From a virus, in the IMG/VR virus record IMGVR_UViG_3300033146_001917, positions 52,241 to 116,240 of that record: a DNA stretch of 64,000 nucleotides. The stretch is one strand, 5' to 3'. Positions within the stretch are counted from its first letter, which is position 1; the number at the start of each line of letters is the position of its first letter. The notes beneath the pieces are model-generated. The model made no database searches. It had not been told where the DNA came from and worked only from the letters and a program-made list of their open reading frames with translations. Of the stretch, positions 16,286-25,482 are shown one piece after another. The position numbers and the translations under genes were made by a program.

Positions 16286-17399
16286 TTAAATTACTCTGAA
16301 TTTTTTCGAGACGTTTCTTCATTTTATTTCCAATAATATCAAAGCTCAAATTATTTTTTATCCATTTGCTAGAAGCTACACCACATTCTTTTGCTTCTTG
16401 TTGGTTAGTAAATACATATCGCATTAACTTACGAGCATGCATTATATCTGGATCAGCCCATGTCATATCACCTGTATAGGTAGGCCATGGCATACCAGAT
16501 ACAGGAGTTAACATATAATCAACAGTAAAAGCTCCCGCCGCAGAAAGAAAATCAGAAGCTCCACCATAATTTGTAGCAATAACAGGATTCTCAAATTGCA
16601 TTGCTTCGATAAGGGGAATCCCAAAACCCTCGCAACGATTCAATGAGACCAAGCAGTCACCTTGATTATGCAATGCATCTATTTCTGATGCAGTTAACAG
16701 AGATGAGATTAAGAGAATTTTAGGAGGATCAGATAAAAATAACGAATTACGAATTGATTCTATTTGTTTTTTTATAAAATTAGCATCTTGTGAGCTACCT
16801 GGAGTAACACGAAATGTTTTTAATAAAAGTACTACATTATCTTTAGACGTAAATTCAGTTAGATATGCTTTTATTAATCCTACTGGATTTTTTCGTTCTA
16901 GCCATTGAAATATAGAATAGAAAATAAAATTATTAGATGTAATATTATCAATAATTTTTGCATCTAATTGCGTAGTATGTTCTTCTTTAAATGGATGTGG
17001 AAAACAAAAAATACCAGTTGAGACTCCAGACGCTTTAAAAGTTTTTTTATTATATGTAGATGGAACCCATATTTCGTCTAGTTGATTTAAGTTATTGACC
17101 CAATCTGACGGTAATTTATCTGTTTCCCATGTTGTGTAACCTATATTATATTTATTGGAATTAATTAATTTAGGCATATTAGCTGGAGTTGTATGAATTA
17201 TTTGTATCTTTGTATCATCAGTTCCAACTAGTTTTTTGCATAGTCGTCCTGTTTCTCCTAGATCTGTTTTGCTTCTTTCAAAACTAATTGGTTTGACAAC
17301 TACATCAACTCCAATAGTATCAAGCGCTGCAATATGATTACGTGCTGCCATAGCGTATCCAGAAGAATCAAAGCAAGAACTAACATAGGATACTTTCAT
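16278..17399 (-). CDS. Glycosyltransferase family 4
   Basis: 373 aa with a clear GT4 signature: CEGFGIPLIEAMQFENPVIA, the EX7E motif, near residue 255, followed by YGGASDF. The N-terminal half begins MKVSYVSSCFDSSGYAMAARN, the glycine-containing acceptor-side loop typical of the family. It probably uses a nucleotide sugar to extend a glycan. Its start shares bases with the stop of the next glycosyltransferase upstream (TAATG). Confidence 0.88.
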   Translation of the reverse strand: MKVSYVSSCFDSSGYAMAARNHIAALDTIGVDVVVKPISFERSKTDLGETGRLCKKLVGTDDTKIQIIHTTPANMPKLINSNKYNIGYTTWETDKLPSDWVNNLNQLDEIWVPSTYNKKTFKASGVSTGIFCFPHPFKEEHTTQLDAKIIDNITSNNFIFYSIFQWLERKNPVGLIKAYLTEFTSKDNVVLLLKTFRVTPGSSQDANFIKKQIESIRNSLFLSDPPKILLISSLLTASEIDALHNQGDCLVSLNRCEGFGIPLIEAMQFENPVIATNYGGASDFLSAAGAFTVDYMLTPVSGMPWPTYTGDMTWADPDIMHARKLMRYVFTNQQEAKECGVASSKWIKNNLSFDIIGNKMKKRLEKIQSNLNE

Positions 17400-18643
17400 T
17401 ACACTTCCTCAACTATATCAGTTTGTTGATCTGCTAATTCACGAGCTTCTTCAAATAGGTCAACCCATTTATTAGCAACATCGTGCCATTGAATTGTTTC
17501 TGTCCATTTACGTGCAGCAGTAATCTTTTCAGAGTTCCATTTACTACCATCACTATAGACTTCCATCATTTTATCTACGATATCAGGAATTAGTCCTTTG
17601 GGACGAAAACCGGAGGCATCTATCCACAGGTTATCATTACATGGATACATATACCCTCTGTCTTTTCGTGAGCCAATATGTTCTGGCATACATGTATTAT
17701 TAGGTACAATAACTGGTGTACCTGCTGCCATAGCCTCTACAATAGTTAGGCCAAATCCCTCTCCAAGATGAGTAGTAAGGTACATATCTGCCATATTGTA
17801 GAGCTGGTTCATTACTAATTCTGGTACAGGACGAGCTGAAGAATATTTCATAGGGAAAATAATATCCTTATGCGGGTCCATGCCAAGATCAGTAATAGCT
17901 TTTATTAAGTTTCCACCCTGATCTTGAACTGCTGTGTGTAAATACATAATTGAGTTAGGAACTTGTTTTTTGAATTCTCGGAAGGCTAGCATAGAATATG
18001 GAATTTGTTTACGAGTATTATTGCGATTAATGTTTATAACTACGGTTGTGTCTGGAGCTACTCGTAATACACTCTTTTTTATTAATCCCTGAGTCTGTGG
18101 ATCTAATGGATGATACACTTCAGTATCTATTCCATGAGATACCTGTCTAAGTTTATGTTCTATAGAGGGAAGAGTCTTGAGAGTTTCTGCTCTACCATGA
18201 TCAGTATAGCAAACAGCCATATCCGCCGATTTAAGAAAATCACATGAATCAGCTTGGACATGACAATCTACTGGATAGTAATACAATAAGACTGGAATTT
18301 TTTTCCCATGTTCTTTCATCTGGGATTTAAGATTTTCATATTCAGCAGCTACTTGCTGTGTAACAAACAGATCATTACAAACCCAAATGAAATCATAGTC
18401 ACCTTCAGCAATAGTCTTTAAAAACATTTTCATACCATGGGGATCTCGTGGATCTAACAATCTTGCAGGTTGCTGTTGCCATGGGACTTTAGTCTTGTCG
18501 GCAAAATTACCATGAAAATTAATAGCAAGATGATGGATATCATGTTGTCCAGAATTGTGCAGAGCCGTAAGGACATGCTTGCTAACTATACCAAAACCAG
18601 TACCTGCTACAGCACTATCAGACCAACAAAGTGTCTTATACAT
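17399..18643 (-). CDS. Glycosyltransferase family 4
   Basis: 414 aa. GEGFGLTIVEAMAAGTPVIV is a textbook EX7E donor-binding motif (around residue 295). The N terminus CWSDSAVAGTGFGIVSKH resembles the acceptor loop of phage and bacterial GT4 proteins, and INRNNTRKQIPYSMLAF is the usual (N)R-xx-RK-x switch region between the two Rossmann halves. A strong AAGGAG precedes ATG 18643. Contains a dispersed GGCGG motif (18223-18227). Confidence 0.88.
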   Translation of the reverse strand: MYKTLCWSDSAVAGTGFGIVSKHVLTALHNSGQHDIHHLAINFHGNFADKTKVPWQQQPARLLDPRDPHGMKMFLKTIAEGDYDFIWVCNDLFVTQQVAAEYENLKSQMKEHGKKIPVLLYYYPVDCHVQADSCDFLKSADMAVCYTDHGRAETLKTLPSIEHKLRQVSHGIDTEVYHPLDPQTQGLIKKSVLRVAPDTTVVININRNNTRKQIPYSMLAFREFKKQVPNSIMYLHTAVQDQGGNLIKAITDLGMDPHKDIIFPMKYSSARPVPELVMNQLYNMADMYLTTHLGEGFGLTIVEAMAAGTPVIVPNNTCMPEHIGSRKDRGYMYPCNDNLWIDASGFRPKGLIPDIVDKMMEVYSDGSKWNSEKITAARKWTETIQWHDVANKWVDLFEEARELADQQTDIVEEV

Positions 18644-18652
18644 AAAGACTCC

Positions 18653-19711
18653 TTAAATAATTTCTGTTTGTATACGTAAATGATCAGGAATATGTATAGG
18701 AAGAGAGGAAATATCATGTTCATAAGAAATATGTGACATACATGCTTCATATATCATATCTGATGTAATAGAGTTCCAACACGTGTAGTCTATTGGGCAA
18801 TCATGTTTAGACCAACATGGACAAGGACCATTTCTATCTCCAGCCCATATTGCTATAGCTTGAGGATAATGATTTATTCTTGCTGCTGGGTCAGTTGGAC
18901 CAAATATAGCTACAGTAGGAACAGAAAGAGCCGCCGCCAAATGAAGAAGTGAAGAATCCGGACATAGTACTAAATTACATAGAGGCATTAAAGCTCCTAT
19001 TTCTCTAATGTCAGGATCAGCAATTATAATGCTTCCAGGAACTTCACTCCAATCAACTCCAGGTTTCCAGATTAAACCATGAGTAATAATTAGACTTCCT
19101 ATATGATGTTCTTTCCATAATTTAGTTAATGCCTGTTTTAAAACATTTCCATCTAATGATCGTTTAGGATTACTAGCAAAAGGCTGAACCATTATAATTG
19201 GATAAGTTATTGTAGAAAGAAAACTATTAGCTAAATTTAGCTCATCCTGTGCAACAAAATATTGAGGTCTAAAATCTACCAAATCTAATCGTATATGCTC
19301 GGCGAACAAATCAATTCTACTTTTTGAAGGTGGATCTTTGTTTTCATGAGCAGCACAATTACAATCTAAATTAACTACTGCATTATAATTACTGGCATTA
19401 AATTTACTATAATCTATTATTCTATCTATATCTAAATTGTACTTTAGAACTTTAGGTAATGCTCCATCTAAATATTTCAGATTAGTAACATATGTTATGT
19501 CACATTTAAAAGTATTTTTTATTCCATGCAATATTGGAGTGGTTGTTAGTACATCTCCAATACCTGGGCCACGTTGAATAGCAATCTTGGGATTAGCTAA
19601 TTTCTTAGCTGCATGTATAGATAGATTAGACGATTTACGAAGTTGTTTTTGGAATACACGATCATGTATACTGACTACAACTCCATCATTAGTAAGTTTT
19701 ACTCGTGGCAT
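18653..19711 (-). CDS. Glycosyltransferase family 9 (heptosyltransferase-like)
   Basis: 352 aa from ATG 19711. IQRGPGIGDVLTTTPIL is the N-terminal GxGD acceptor motif, and CPDSSLLHLAAALSVPTVA plus IFGPTDPAAR are the C-terminal donor-site motifs of ADP-heptose:LPS heptosyltransferases. A Cys-rich segment near the end (CPCWSKHDCP) is also common in this family. The same frame extends to an ATG at 19735, but ATG 19711 overlaps the preceding stop as TAATG, the prevailing arrangement here. The substrate is unknown; GT9 members act on LPS cores but phage homologs may act elsewhere. Confidence 0.87.
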   Translation of the reverse strand: MPRVKLTNDGVVVSIHDRVFQKQLRKSSNLSIHAAKKLANPKIAIQRGPGIGDVLTTTPILHGIKNTFKCDITYVTNLKYLDGALPKVLKYNLDIDRIIDYSKFNASNYNAVVNLDCNCAAHENKDPPSKSRIDLFAEHIRLDLVDFRPQYFVAQDELNLANSFLSTITYPIIMVQPFASNPKRSLDGNVLKQALTKLWKEHHIGSLIITHGLIWKPGVDWSEVPGSIIIADPDIREIGALMPLCNLVLCPDSSLLHLAAALSVPTVAIFGPTDPAARINHYPQAIAIWAGDRNGPCPCWSKHDCPIDYTCWNSITSDMIYEACMSHISYEHDISSLPIHIPDHLRIQTEII

Positions 19712-20709
19712 TAGAGACTTGCTGCCAACATACATCCCCGAGCTACGGCTCTGAGTGGATCTGCAGCATGTCTTATCTCACTAATAGCTATAGGAAAGTC
19801 ACCACGACCAAGACGTTGCGAGAAAGCCTCTATAAAACCTTGAGCACGTGATGTACCTCCAGCAATAATAATTGGAATTGAATCATTAAATTTAGGTAAA
19901 TCACTTGCATCTTTTAAACGAGCTGACAAATGGCTAACTGTATAATCAATTAATCTGAGATAATAGGATGACACTGCATCTAAAATTGGATTACCAGATT
20001 CTTTACCGATAATAAATACGCCATTTTCTTTCTCTACTTGTACAACTGTATCTTTTTGTGCAGTAGATTGAGCTGCCATACGATCTATCCAGTCTCCTGA
20101 TTTAGTTAAACTTACACGAAGTACAGGTTCACCAGATGACATAACACAAACGTTTACCATACCAGCTCCGAGACTAATAGCAATTCCGGTATAATCATCA
20201 TTTTCTAGCTCAGAGTAACATATAGCCTCAGCTTCATTAAGAGGTTGTGGATTCCATCCTAGCTCACTAAGATCACGACGTAACACATCTTCATGGAATC
20301 CTGTATTAAACTCTTCTGAATCCTGGTCAACAGGTTCGGCAGGAACAGAATAAATAAGAGTTTCACCTGGGGTTTCCGGTTTACCTACTAATTGAGAGAA
20401 AATAAATTTTAGGACGCGACGAGCTTCAGGTTCATTTGGGTTAATAACTCCACGACTAAGAGGACGAAGGGCAGTAGCGTTTCGTTCAATAGCTTTTTCA
20501 ATAGCATCTTGTCCAACTACAACATATGATCCATCGTTATCACGAAAATAAGATAAACCCTTGAGTCCTTTCTCCATCATTTTACCCGCTATAGGGGTGG
20601 CGGGTTTCATACGATAAAATGCGTCTCGAAATTCAGTGTATTTGACTCCGTCTTCATGCTCTTTAGCTGTAATTAGGAACGAAGTCCCTACATCTAATCC
20701 AATACCCAT
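19711..20709 (-). CDS. Actin-like ATPase (ParM/MreB superfamily)
   Basis: 332 aa. The actin/Hsp70 fold motifs are in order: phosphate-1 GLDVGTS at 4-10, a connect-like NEAEAICYS, phosphate-2 ISLGAGMVNVCVM near 180, and adenosine motif PIIIAGGTSRAQGF near 285. SVPAEPVD is typical of bacterial and phage MreB-like members. It should bind ATP and may polymerise to move or position phage DNA or virion parts. AGGAG precedes ATG 20709. A small Lys/Ser-rich gene lies immediately upstream. Confidence 0.87.
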   Translation of the reverse strand: MGIGLDVGTSFLITAKEHEDGVKYTEFRDAFYRMKPATPIAGKMMEKGLKGLSYFRDNDGSYVVVGQDAIEKAIERNATALRPLSRGVINPNEPEARRVLKFIFSQLVGKPETPGETLIYSVPAEPVDQDSEEFNTGFHEDVLRRDLSELGWNPQPLNEAEAICYSELENDDYTGIAISLGAGMVNVCVMSSGEPVLRVSLTKSGDWIDRMAAQSTAQKDTVVQVEKENGVFIIGKESGNPILDAVSSYYLRLIDYTVSHLSARLKDASDLPKFNDSIPIIIAGGTSRAQGFIEAFSQRLGRGDFPIAISEIRHAADPLRAVARGCMLAASL

Positions 20710-20718
20710 TGAGTACTC

Positions 20719-21060
20719 CTACTTTTTTTTAAGAATGCCTGCTAATTTAGCACGTGATGATTTAATATTTTTATCTTCTTTAATTTCTTCTTTACCTATA
20801 TCCTCTATATTCACATCTTCTATATCAAGAGATAATTTAGTAGGGATAATAGATTCATCCATTTGTATGTTAGAAGAAGATTGTATATTAGATTGTGAAG
20901 AAAGAGAAGATACCCGCCCAGAACAATTATTTATTTTATCTAGAAATTCGCTCGCTATTTTGCTAGCTACTGCTTCAGCAATAGTTTTAGCCATCTTTTC
21001 AATATCAAATCCTTGACTACTTAGAATGGTAACATCTGATTTTTTAGTTCTTGTTACCAT
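20719..21060 (-). CDS. Small hypothetical protein, possible partner of the actin-like ATPase
   Basis: 113 aa from ATG 21060, supported by GGAG; a GTG at 21096 would add 12 residues. Residues about 12-45 are helical, a Ser/Asn/Gln-rich linker follows, then an acidic stretch and a basic C terminus ending in ILKKK. No family is recognised. The tight spacing to the actin-like gene suggests a filament-associated or DNA-linking adaptor, as in other actin-like partition pairs, but adaptor genes usually lie downstream rather than upstream. Confidence 0.5.
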   Translation of the reverse strand: MVTRTKKSDVTILSSQGFDIEKMAKTIAEAVASKIASEFLDKINNCSGRVSSLSSQSNIQSSSNIQMDESIIPTKLSLDIEDVNIEDIGKEEIKEDKNIKSSRAKLAGILKKK

Positions 21061-21081
21061 GTAAATAGTTACTCCAAATAT

Positions 21082-21110
21082 ATTAAATGATAGCACAATA
21101 TATATTACAA
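21082..21110 (-). promoter_or_regulatory. Possible sigma-70-type promoter ahead of the actin-like gene pair
   Basis: On the minus strand TTGTAA (21110-21105) and TTTAAT (21087-21082) are separated by 17 bases, in the 63-base spacer upstream of the gene starting at 21060. Matches to consensus are partial (4/6 and 5/6). The spacer is one of the few gaps in the minus-strand array, which supports a regulatory role. Confidence 0.3.
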
Positions 21111-21123
21111 GATATGGAACAAA

Positions 21124-21513
21124 TTACAATGTTAAAAATATTTCATAATTTCCTGACGAGGAAACAATTTCAATACTCTCTACAGGAAATTCACCATTAT
21201 TATCAAATGTTTCTCCAGCTGAAAGGGCAATTTCAGTAGTCTGCGTATTGTGATATCGTGTTCCGGTAGTTAGATTTGGTTCTCCAGCTGAATACATTAG
21301 ATCATTTCCAATTCGCGGCTTAAACAGTGTACGATACACATTGAACTTAACAGTTAGACTAGTAGTGGCAGAAATAGATATATTACTAGCAGGTCCACCT
21401 AGTGATTCTGTGACTAAGATAACATCACCTGAACTAGCATCTGATTGATCAAAAGTCACTTGACGCATAGAAGGTGCGACACCTCGATCTATTTGTTTGA
21501 TAATATCAGTCAT
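21124..21513 (-). CDS. Small virion fibre-tip module protein
   Basis: 129 aa, all beta by appearance. The C-terminal half (TTEIALSAGETFDNNGEFPVESIEIV, cited by its IALSAGETFDN core) matches the C-terminal module of the 1067-aa tailspike (IALTAGTTFDN...). In phage fibres this module follows a chain of stalk domains; here it is a free-standing gene directly after an S74-type fibre. It is probably a fibre accessory or capping protein. The start overlaps the fibre stop as TAATG. Confidence 0.6.
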   Translation of the reverse strand: MTDIIKQIDRGVAPSMRQVTFDQSDASSGDVILVTESLGGPASNISISATTSLTVKFNVYRTLFKPRIGNDLMYSAGEPNLTTGTRYHNTQTTEIALSAGETFDNNGEFPVESIEIVSSSGNYEIFLTL

Positions 21514-23270
21514 TATTTATCCTCCAGCTTGGTTTCAAGCACTTTAATTCTATCATTTAATTTTTGAATTTCATTTACAAGTACAGGAATAAAATGAGAA
21601 TAGTTTATTCCTCGCATTTCGTATGTAGGATTAATTTTTGTATACTTAGTAGTACCATCACTTTGTAACTTTTCTGTCACATACTCTTCACTTGTTGGGA
21701 CATAATCTTTATCCACTTCTTTTCGAAGCACCTTGTAAGCTATAAATTCTGGTCGTATTGGAAACAGTTCTTCAGCAATAATACCCCAAGACTTTTTCTT
21801 AATTGGCGAATCCTTGTATTCAAAATTTACAGGACGCACAGTGTATAACCAACTAGTATCTTCCATATCAACTATATTTTGTTTTGTAATACGAATAGAA
21901 GATGGAATACCAATATCACCAGTTGATGGATCTATATTTAAATCGCCTGAATAAGCAGCACCAGATGGTGCCTCGCCATAACATATAGTTCCACCAACTG
22001 TTAGATCTCCATCACAGTCGATACTATCGCCAAATGTAGCTGATTCAGAACAGTAGATACCACCGTCAAATGTTGCTAATCCATCACAGTCGATACTATC
22101 CCAAAATATTGTTGATTCTGCCACTTCAAAACTAGCTTGTACAGCAACAACATTTTGGGATGGCGCTATAGCTAATATATCATCACCATAATAAAACGTA
22201 TCTGTATCATATTTTGCTATTGTATGTTCACCAGTACTATCATCCAAATCTATCCAGACACCTCCTGACCCAGATGCGTTCCTACTCCCTAATGTGATTA
22301 TATTATCTATTTGTAATCCGTTACTACTGATAGACATGCGTTCTGTTAATGTTCCACCCCAAGGAGTCTGAAAAACAATTTTCCCAGCTTCATTGTTGTT
22401 AGTAGTATCTGTAGCTATAGCACTAATACGTCCAAATTCACATTTAGTATTATCACTGTTATTTAAATACAACCCTACGTCTATTGTATCATCATTACCA
22501 TTACTCCCTGTTCTATATAAATCCAAGATAGTATATGCTCCAGCATCCGTATTAGTAGATGATATAGATGCTTTATCTTCATTGACTGTAAATATAGAAT
22601 TTGTATTATGTTTGATAGCTAGTGACGCTGAATCTATTGCGACAGTATATTCATCGATATGTAGAGATGTTGGACCAAGATATAAATCTTTCCATCGTTT
22701 GCTTGGTGATCCTAGGTCATAAGTATCATCTGTATGTGGGATAATGTTAGAGTCAACATCTTCAAAATCTACCGTTTCAGAATTTGCTGCAACAACATTT
22801 ACTTTAGTCATAACTTCAGCTAAAGCAGTTTCTACATTAGTTGAAGTATACAGTGTGGCATTATCGTCAATAGGTACTTGATCTGCATCTATTGAGATAT
22901 TGTTGAGATGATAATCTAAATTACTCTCTAGTGTAGCAATGTCAGAATAGACATCTCCAAATTGTTCAAAAATTGTATGTGGTCTACTTTTGATATTATC
23001 ATAATAGTCAGCATGACTAGATGATGTGGCATCATGCTTTGTGTAGATACTATTACCGTCTATCCCATCAGTGAATGCATCTATTCCAGTATCAGTAGGC
23101 AATGTGTTGGTAGCAGGAACTAAATTAATATTCCATTGCGAAATAAGAGCCTGAAGATCATGTGATACTTCTAACGTCATATCATTAATATCGTTAGATG
23201 ATGTAGGACCATTGTTCCGTTGGTTGCGTGCAACTAACTGCATTTGTATCGTACTTGGCTTATTACCCAT
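21513..23270 (-). CDS. Tail fibre with S74 intramolecular chaperone
   Basis: 585 aa. The stalk has repeats and fibre signatures such as IIPHTDDTYDLGSPSKRWKDLYLG, cited by DLGSPSKRWKDLY near 185. Residues about 455-585 are the S74 self-cleaving chaperone: SIRITKQNI (Ser and Lys of the dyad region), SWGIIAEELFP and a C-terminal coiled coil HFIPVLVNEIQKLNDRI. This domain helps trimerise the fibre and then cuts itself off. GGAG precedes ATG 23270. A 20-bp repeat lies inside (22009-22100). Confidence 0.85.
   Translation of the reverse strand: MGNKPSTIQMQLVARNQRNNGPTSSNDINDMTLEVSHDLQALISQWNINLVPATNTLPTDTGIDAFTDGIDGNSIYTKHDATSSSHADYYDNIKSRPHTIFEQFGDVYSDIATLESNLDYHLNNISIDADQVPIDDNATLYTSTNVETALAEVMTKVNVVAANSETVDFEDVDSNIIPHTDDTYDLGSPSKRWKDLYLGPTSLHIDEYTVAIDSASLAIKHNTNSIFTVNEDKASISSTNTDAGAYTILDLYRTGSNGNDDTIDVGLYLNNSDNTKCEFGRISAIATDTTNNNEAGKIVFQTPWGGTLTERMSISSNGLQIDNIITLGSRNASGSGGVWIDLDDSTGEHTIAKYDTDTFYYGDDILAIAPSQNVVAVQASFEVAESTIFWDSIDCDGLATFDGGIYCSESATFGDSIDCDGDLTVGGTICYGEAPSGAAYSGDLNIDPSTGDIGIPSSIRITKQNIVDMEDTSWLYTVRPVNFEYKDSPIKKKSWGIIAEELFPIRPEFIAYKVLRKEVDKDYVPTSEEYVTEKLQSDGTTKYTKINPTYEMRGINYSHFIPVLVNEIQKLNDRIKVLETKLEDK
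22009..22100. repeat. 20-bp direct repeat, 72 bp apart, in the S74 fibre
   Basis: CCATCACAGTCGATACTATC occurs at 22009-22028 and 22081-22100. The offset of 72 bases keeps the frame and encodes a repeated DSIDCDG segment in the fibre stalk, a 24-residue module. Recombination between copies could change stalk length. Confidence 0.8.
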
Positions 23271-23271
23271 A

Positions 23272-25482
23272 TTAGTCTCCTAACTTAACTCGATATGATT
23301 GAAGAACTGGTGTAACTGTTTGGTCTTTTGTTGTTAAATCAGCTCTAAAGCGAAAATATTTCTTAGCTTGATTTCTTAAATGGAACTTTATCATGAAACG
23401 TTCATTCTGAGAATCAGGATTAGCAAGATCGTCCTTAACTAAAAATACTGTAGTGGGTACATTGCCTCCTGTATGTGTACCAGGAGCATCTATGTCAAAA
23501 GCAAAATAAGAATATTGATTTCCTGCTACATTGTGGAAGAAATCAAATTTAGATATTTTTTGTAAAAATAATTCAGAAAAAAGATCTACCCCGGAATAAA
23601 TTTTTTCTTCTATATCTGAATAAGCATCTCCATAATCATACCCTTCTATAAGTAATTTGTGGTTAAATGGATACTTTGAATCTGCTTTTTTTAATTCATC
23701 TAATGATGATAATTGTGGTTCAACAGGAAACCAATTATCTTTATGTATCTTTACTTTGTGTACACCAAATGGGAAAAGTACATTATTCTTTTTCTTTTCG
23801 TCATCAACAAATAATACATTACTTCCAAAGTCAATAGTTACTCCATTAGGATTTTGGATATCAACAATAGTCGAATACCATGGATCTAAAAAATTCCATC
23901 CTCTCTGGATCCCTCGAACTTGATGGTCAGGGTTAGTCGCATCTAATCCTTTAACACCAATGTTGCGAAATACCTTTAATGTTTCAAAATTAATATCTAC
24001 ATCAGTAGCTAATTGATAATTCAATATTTTATCTTCTGGGTTAGCAAATGTGTAGCGTTGGCTACTGGCATTGGTAACAGTATCTTGAATTCCATTAATA
24101 GGATCAGTATGTAACAAATGAAATGTTTCTGCTGGGTTAACAAGTATAGTAGCAGTAGCATCATATGACAATCCAACTATTTCAGAATCAGAAATTTGAT
24201 CTTCGGTGTCTCCAAAAATAAATTCAGTAGTTTCTCCTACAGTAATCATAAAGGGATACAATTTTTCTATACGTTCCTGTGGATCAAGAGGGATCCATAC
24301 AGTGCTAGAGGTAACAGGAACATTTGGATCATTGCTCGTTGTTAAGTAATAACGAATAGATGTGTCTGTTTCTATAATCTCACACGCATTTAATAGTAAT
24401 TTTTGAAATGAAGTTACTTTATTGTCTTCATCAGTTACGAATAAAGGTATTGAATAAAATGATTGTGCTGTGTCTATAGGATAGCTATCACGCCAGAAAG
24501 AAATACTTTCAAATCCAAATTGATAATTATAACGAGTCTCATTAAATCCTGGATCAGGCCCATCTTTAGTTAATATAAATTTGATCCACTGAGTCTCAAT
24601 TTCTTTAAAAGTAAACAAAGCTTTTGAGCGAACCTGCTGTGATGGAGATTCAGTAGGGAGTTTTTTCCAATTTGTATTATCTGTAGAGTATAAAGGAGTT
24701 ATATTCATATTGCCAGACTGCATAGAATCATGCAGTATCATAATGATTTTAGAAATACTTATTGGATGATTTGGATCTAAACGTACTGTCAGTTCTGTTG
24801 TAACAGGTTTCATGGTGTTCATTTCAATAGTTGTCCACCATGTTGATGTGTCTTGACTAAATATCGTATCTAGATTGTTATTTGTAGTATCTATACGTGT
24901 TACGAAGTCTACTGTAGTACGTACCTTAAATGATAGATCATAAGTAATATCAAGATTTTCTAACATGACACGTTGCAATGACGAATCAGTTGAATGTAAT
25001 GTGATAGTACCTGTAGTTAGGTCAAAACCAATATCTGACAATGTTGAATCCACTAAAGACATATCGGTAAAATTATCTAAGACAAAATTGTAATACCCTG
25101 TAGAATCTTGAGTAATAAATAATAAATTTTCTACTCTATCTTCAATATCTATCAATCGTTTTTCTAATACTGACGTTTCAATGTTCCATCTTTCATATGA
25201 ATTGATAGCTACTTGTGTTAATCTTTTCATTTCAGTATACAAGACTTGCAATTCTAATCGTACCAAATTGAATGTATTATTAAATTTACTAGATGATGAA
25301 CTGTCTCGATGTGCTACGTGATGATCTTCAGCAACAAAACGAGGCTTACTAAGATCGTAAGTGTTATTGAGCGTTTGAATTTCAGTTTCTAGAGTAGATA
25401 CAGATATTGCTACACCTTCCTGAAGCTTAGTTTGTATATATTTATCCAATAACAAATGTTTGTATGTGTTCTCTATACTCAT
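23272..25482 (-). CDS. Large virion protein with helical N terminus and discoidin-like region
   Basis: 736 aa. Residues about 1-130 are helical (RLELQVLYTEMKRL, then LEKRLIDIEDRVENLL). The segment around 205-320 alternates beta strands with ITPLYSTDNTNWKKL and IETQWIKFIL, typical of F5/8 type C (discoidin-like) carbohydrate-binding folds. It shares this layout with the next two genes, suggesting a paralogous family of tail-surface proteins. Exact position in the virion is unknown. GAGGA precedes the start, which overlaps the upstream stop as TAATG. Confidence 0.65.
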   Translation of the reverse strand: MSIENTYKHLLLDKYIQTKLQEGVAISVSTLETEIQTLNNTYDLSKPRFVAEDHHVAHRDSSSSSKFNNTFNLVRLELQVLYTEMKRLTQVAINSYERWNIETSVLEKRLIDIEDRVENLLFITQDSTGYYNFVLDNFTDMSLVDSTLSDIGFDLTTGTITLHSTDSSLQRVMLENLDITYDLSFKVRTTVDFVTRIDTTNNNLDTIFSQDTSTWWTTIEMNTMKPVTTELTVRLDPNHPISISKIIMILHDSMQSGNMNITPLYSTDNTNWKKLPTESPSQQVRSKALFTFKEIETQWIKFILTKDGPDPGFNETRYNYQFGFESISFWRDSYPIDTAQSFYSIPLFVTDEDNKVTSFQKLLLNACEIIETDTSIRYYLTTSNDPNVPVTSSTVWIPLDPQERIEKLYPFMITVGETTEFIFGDTEDQISDSEIVGLSYDATATILVNPAETFHLLHTDPINGIQDTVTNASSQRYTFANPEDKILNYQLATDVDINFETLKVFRNIGVKGLDATNPDHQVRGIQRGWNFLDPWYSTIVDIQNPNGVTIDFGSNVLFVDDEKKKNNVLFPFGVHKVKIHKDNWFPVEPQLSSLDELKKADSKYPFNHKLLIEGYDYGDAYSDIEEKIYSGVDLFSELFLQKISKFDFFHNVAGNQYSYFAFDIDAPGTHTGGNVPTTVFLVKDDLANPDSQNERFMIKFHLRNQAKKYFRFRADLTTKDQTVTPVLQSYRVKLGD

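Noticed and set aside
20585-20603. ACCCGC...GCGGGT inverted repeat as a terminator
   Set aside because: It lies inside the actin-like gene, codes for a normal conserved segment and has no T-tract.
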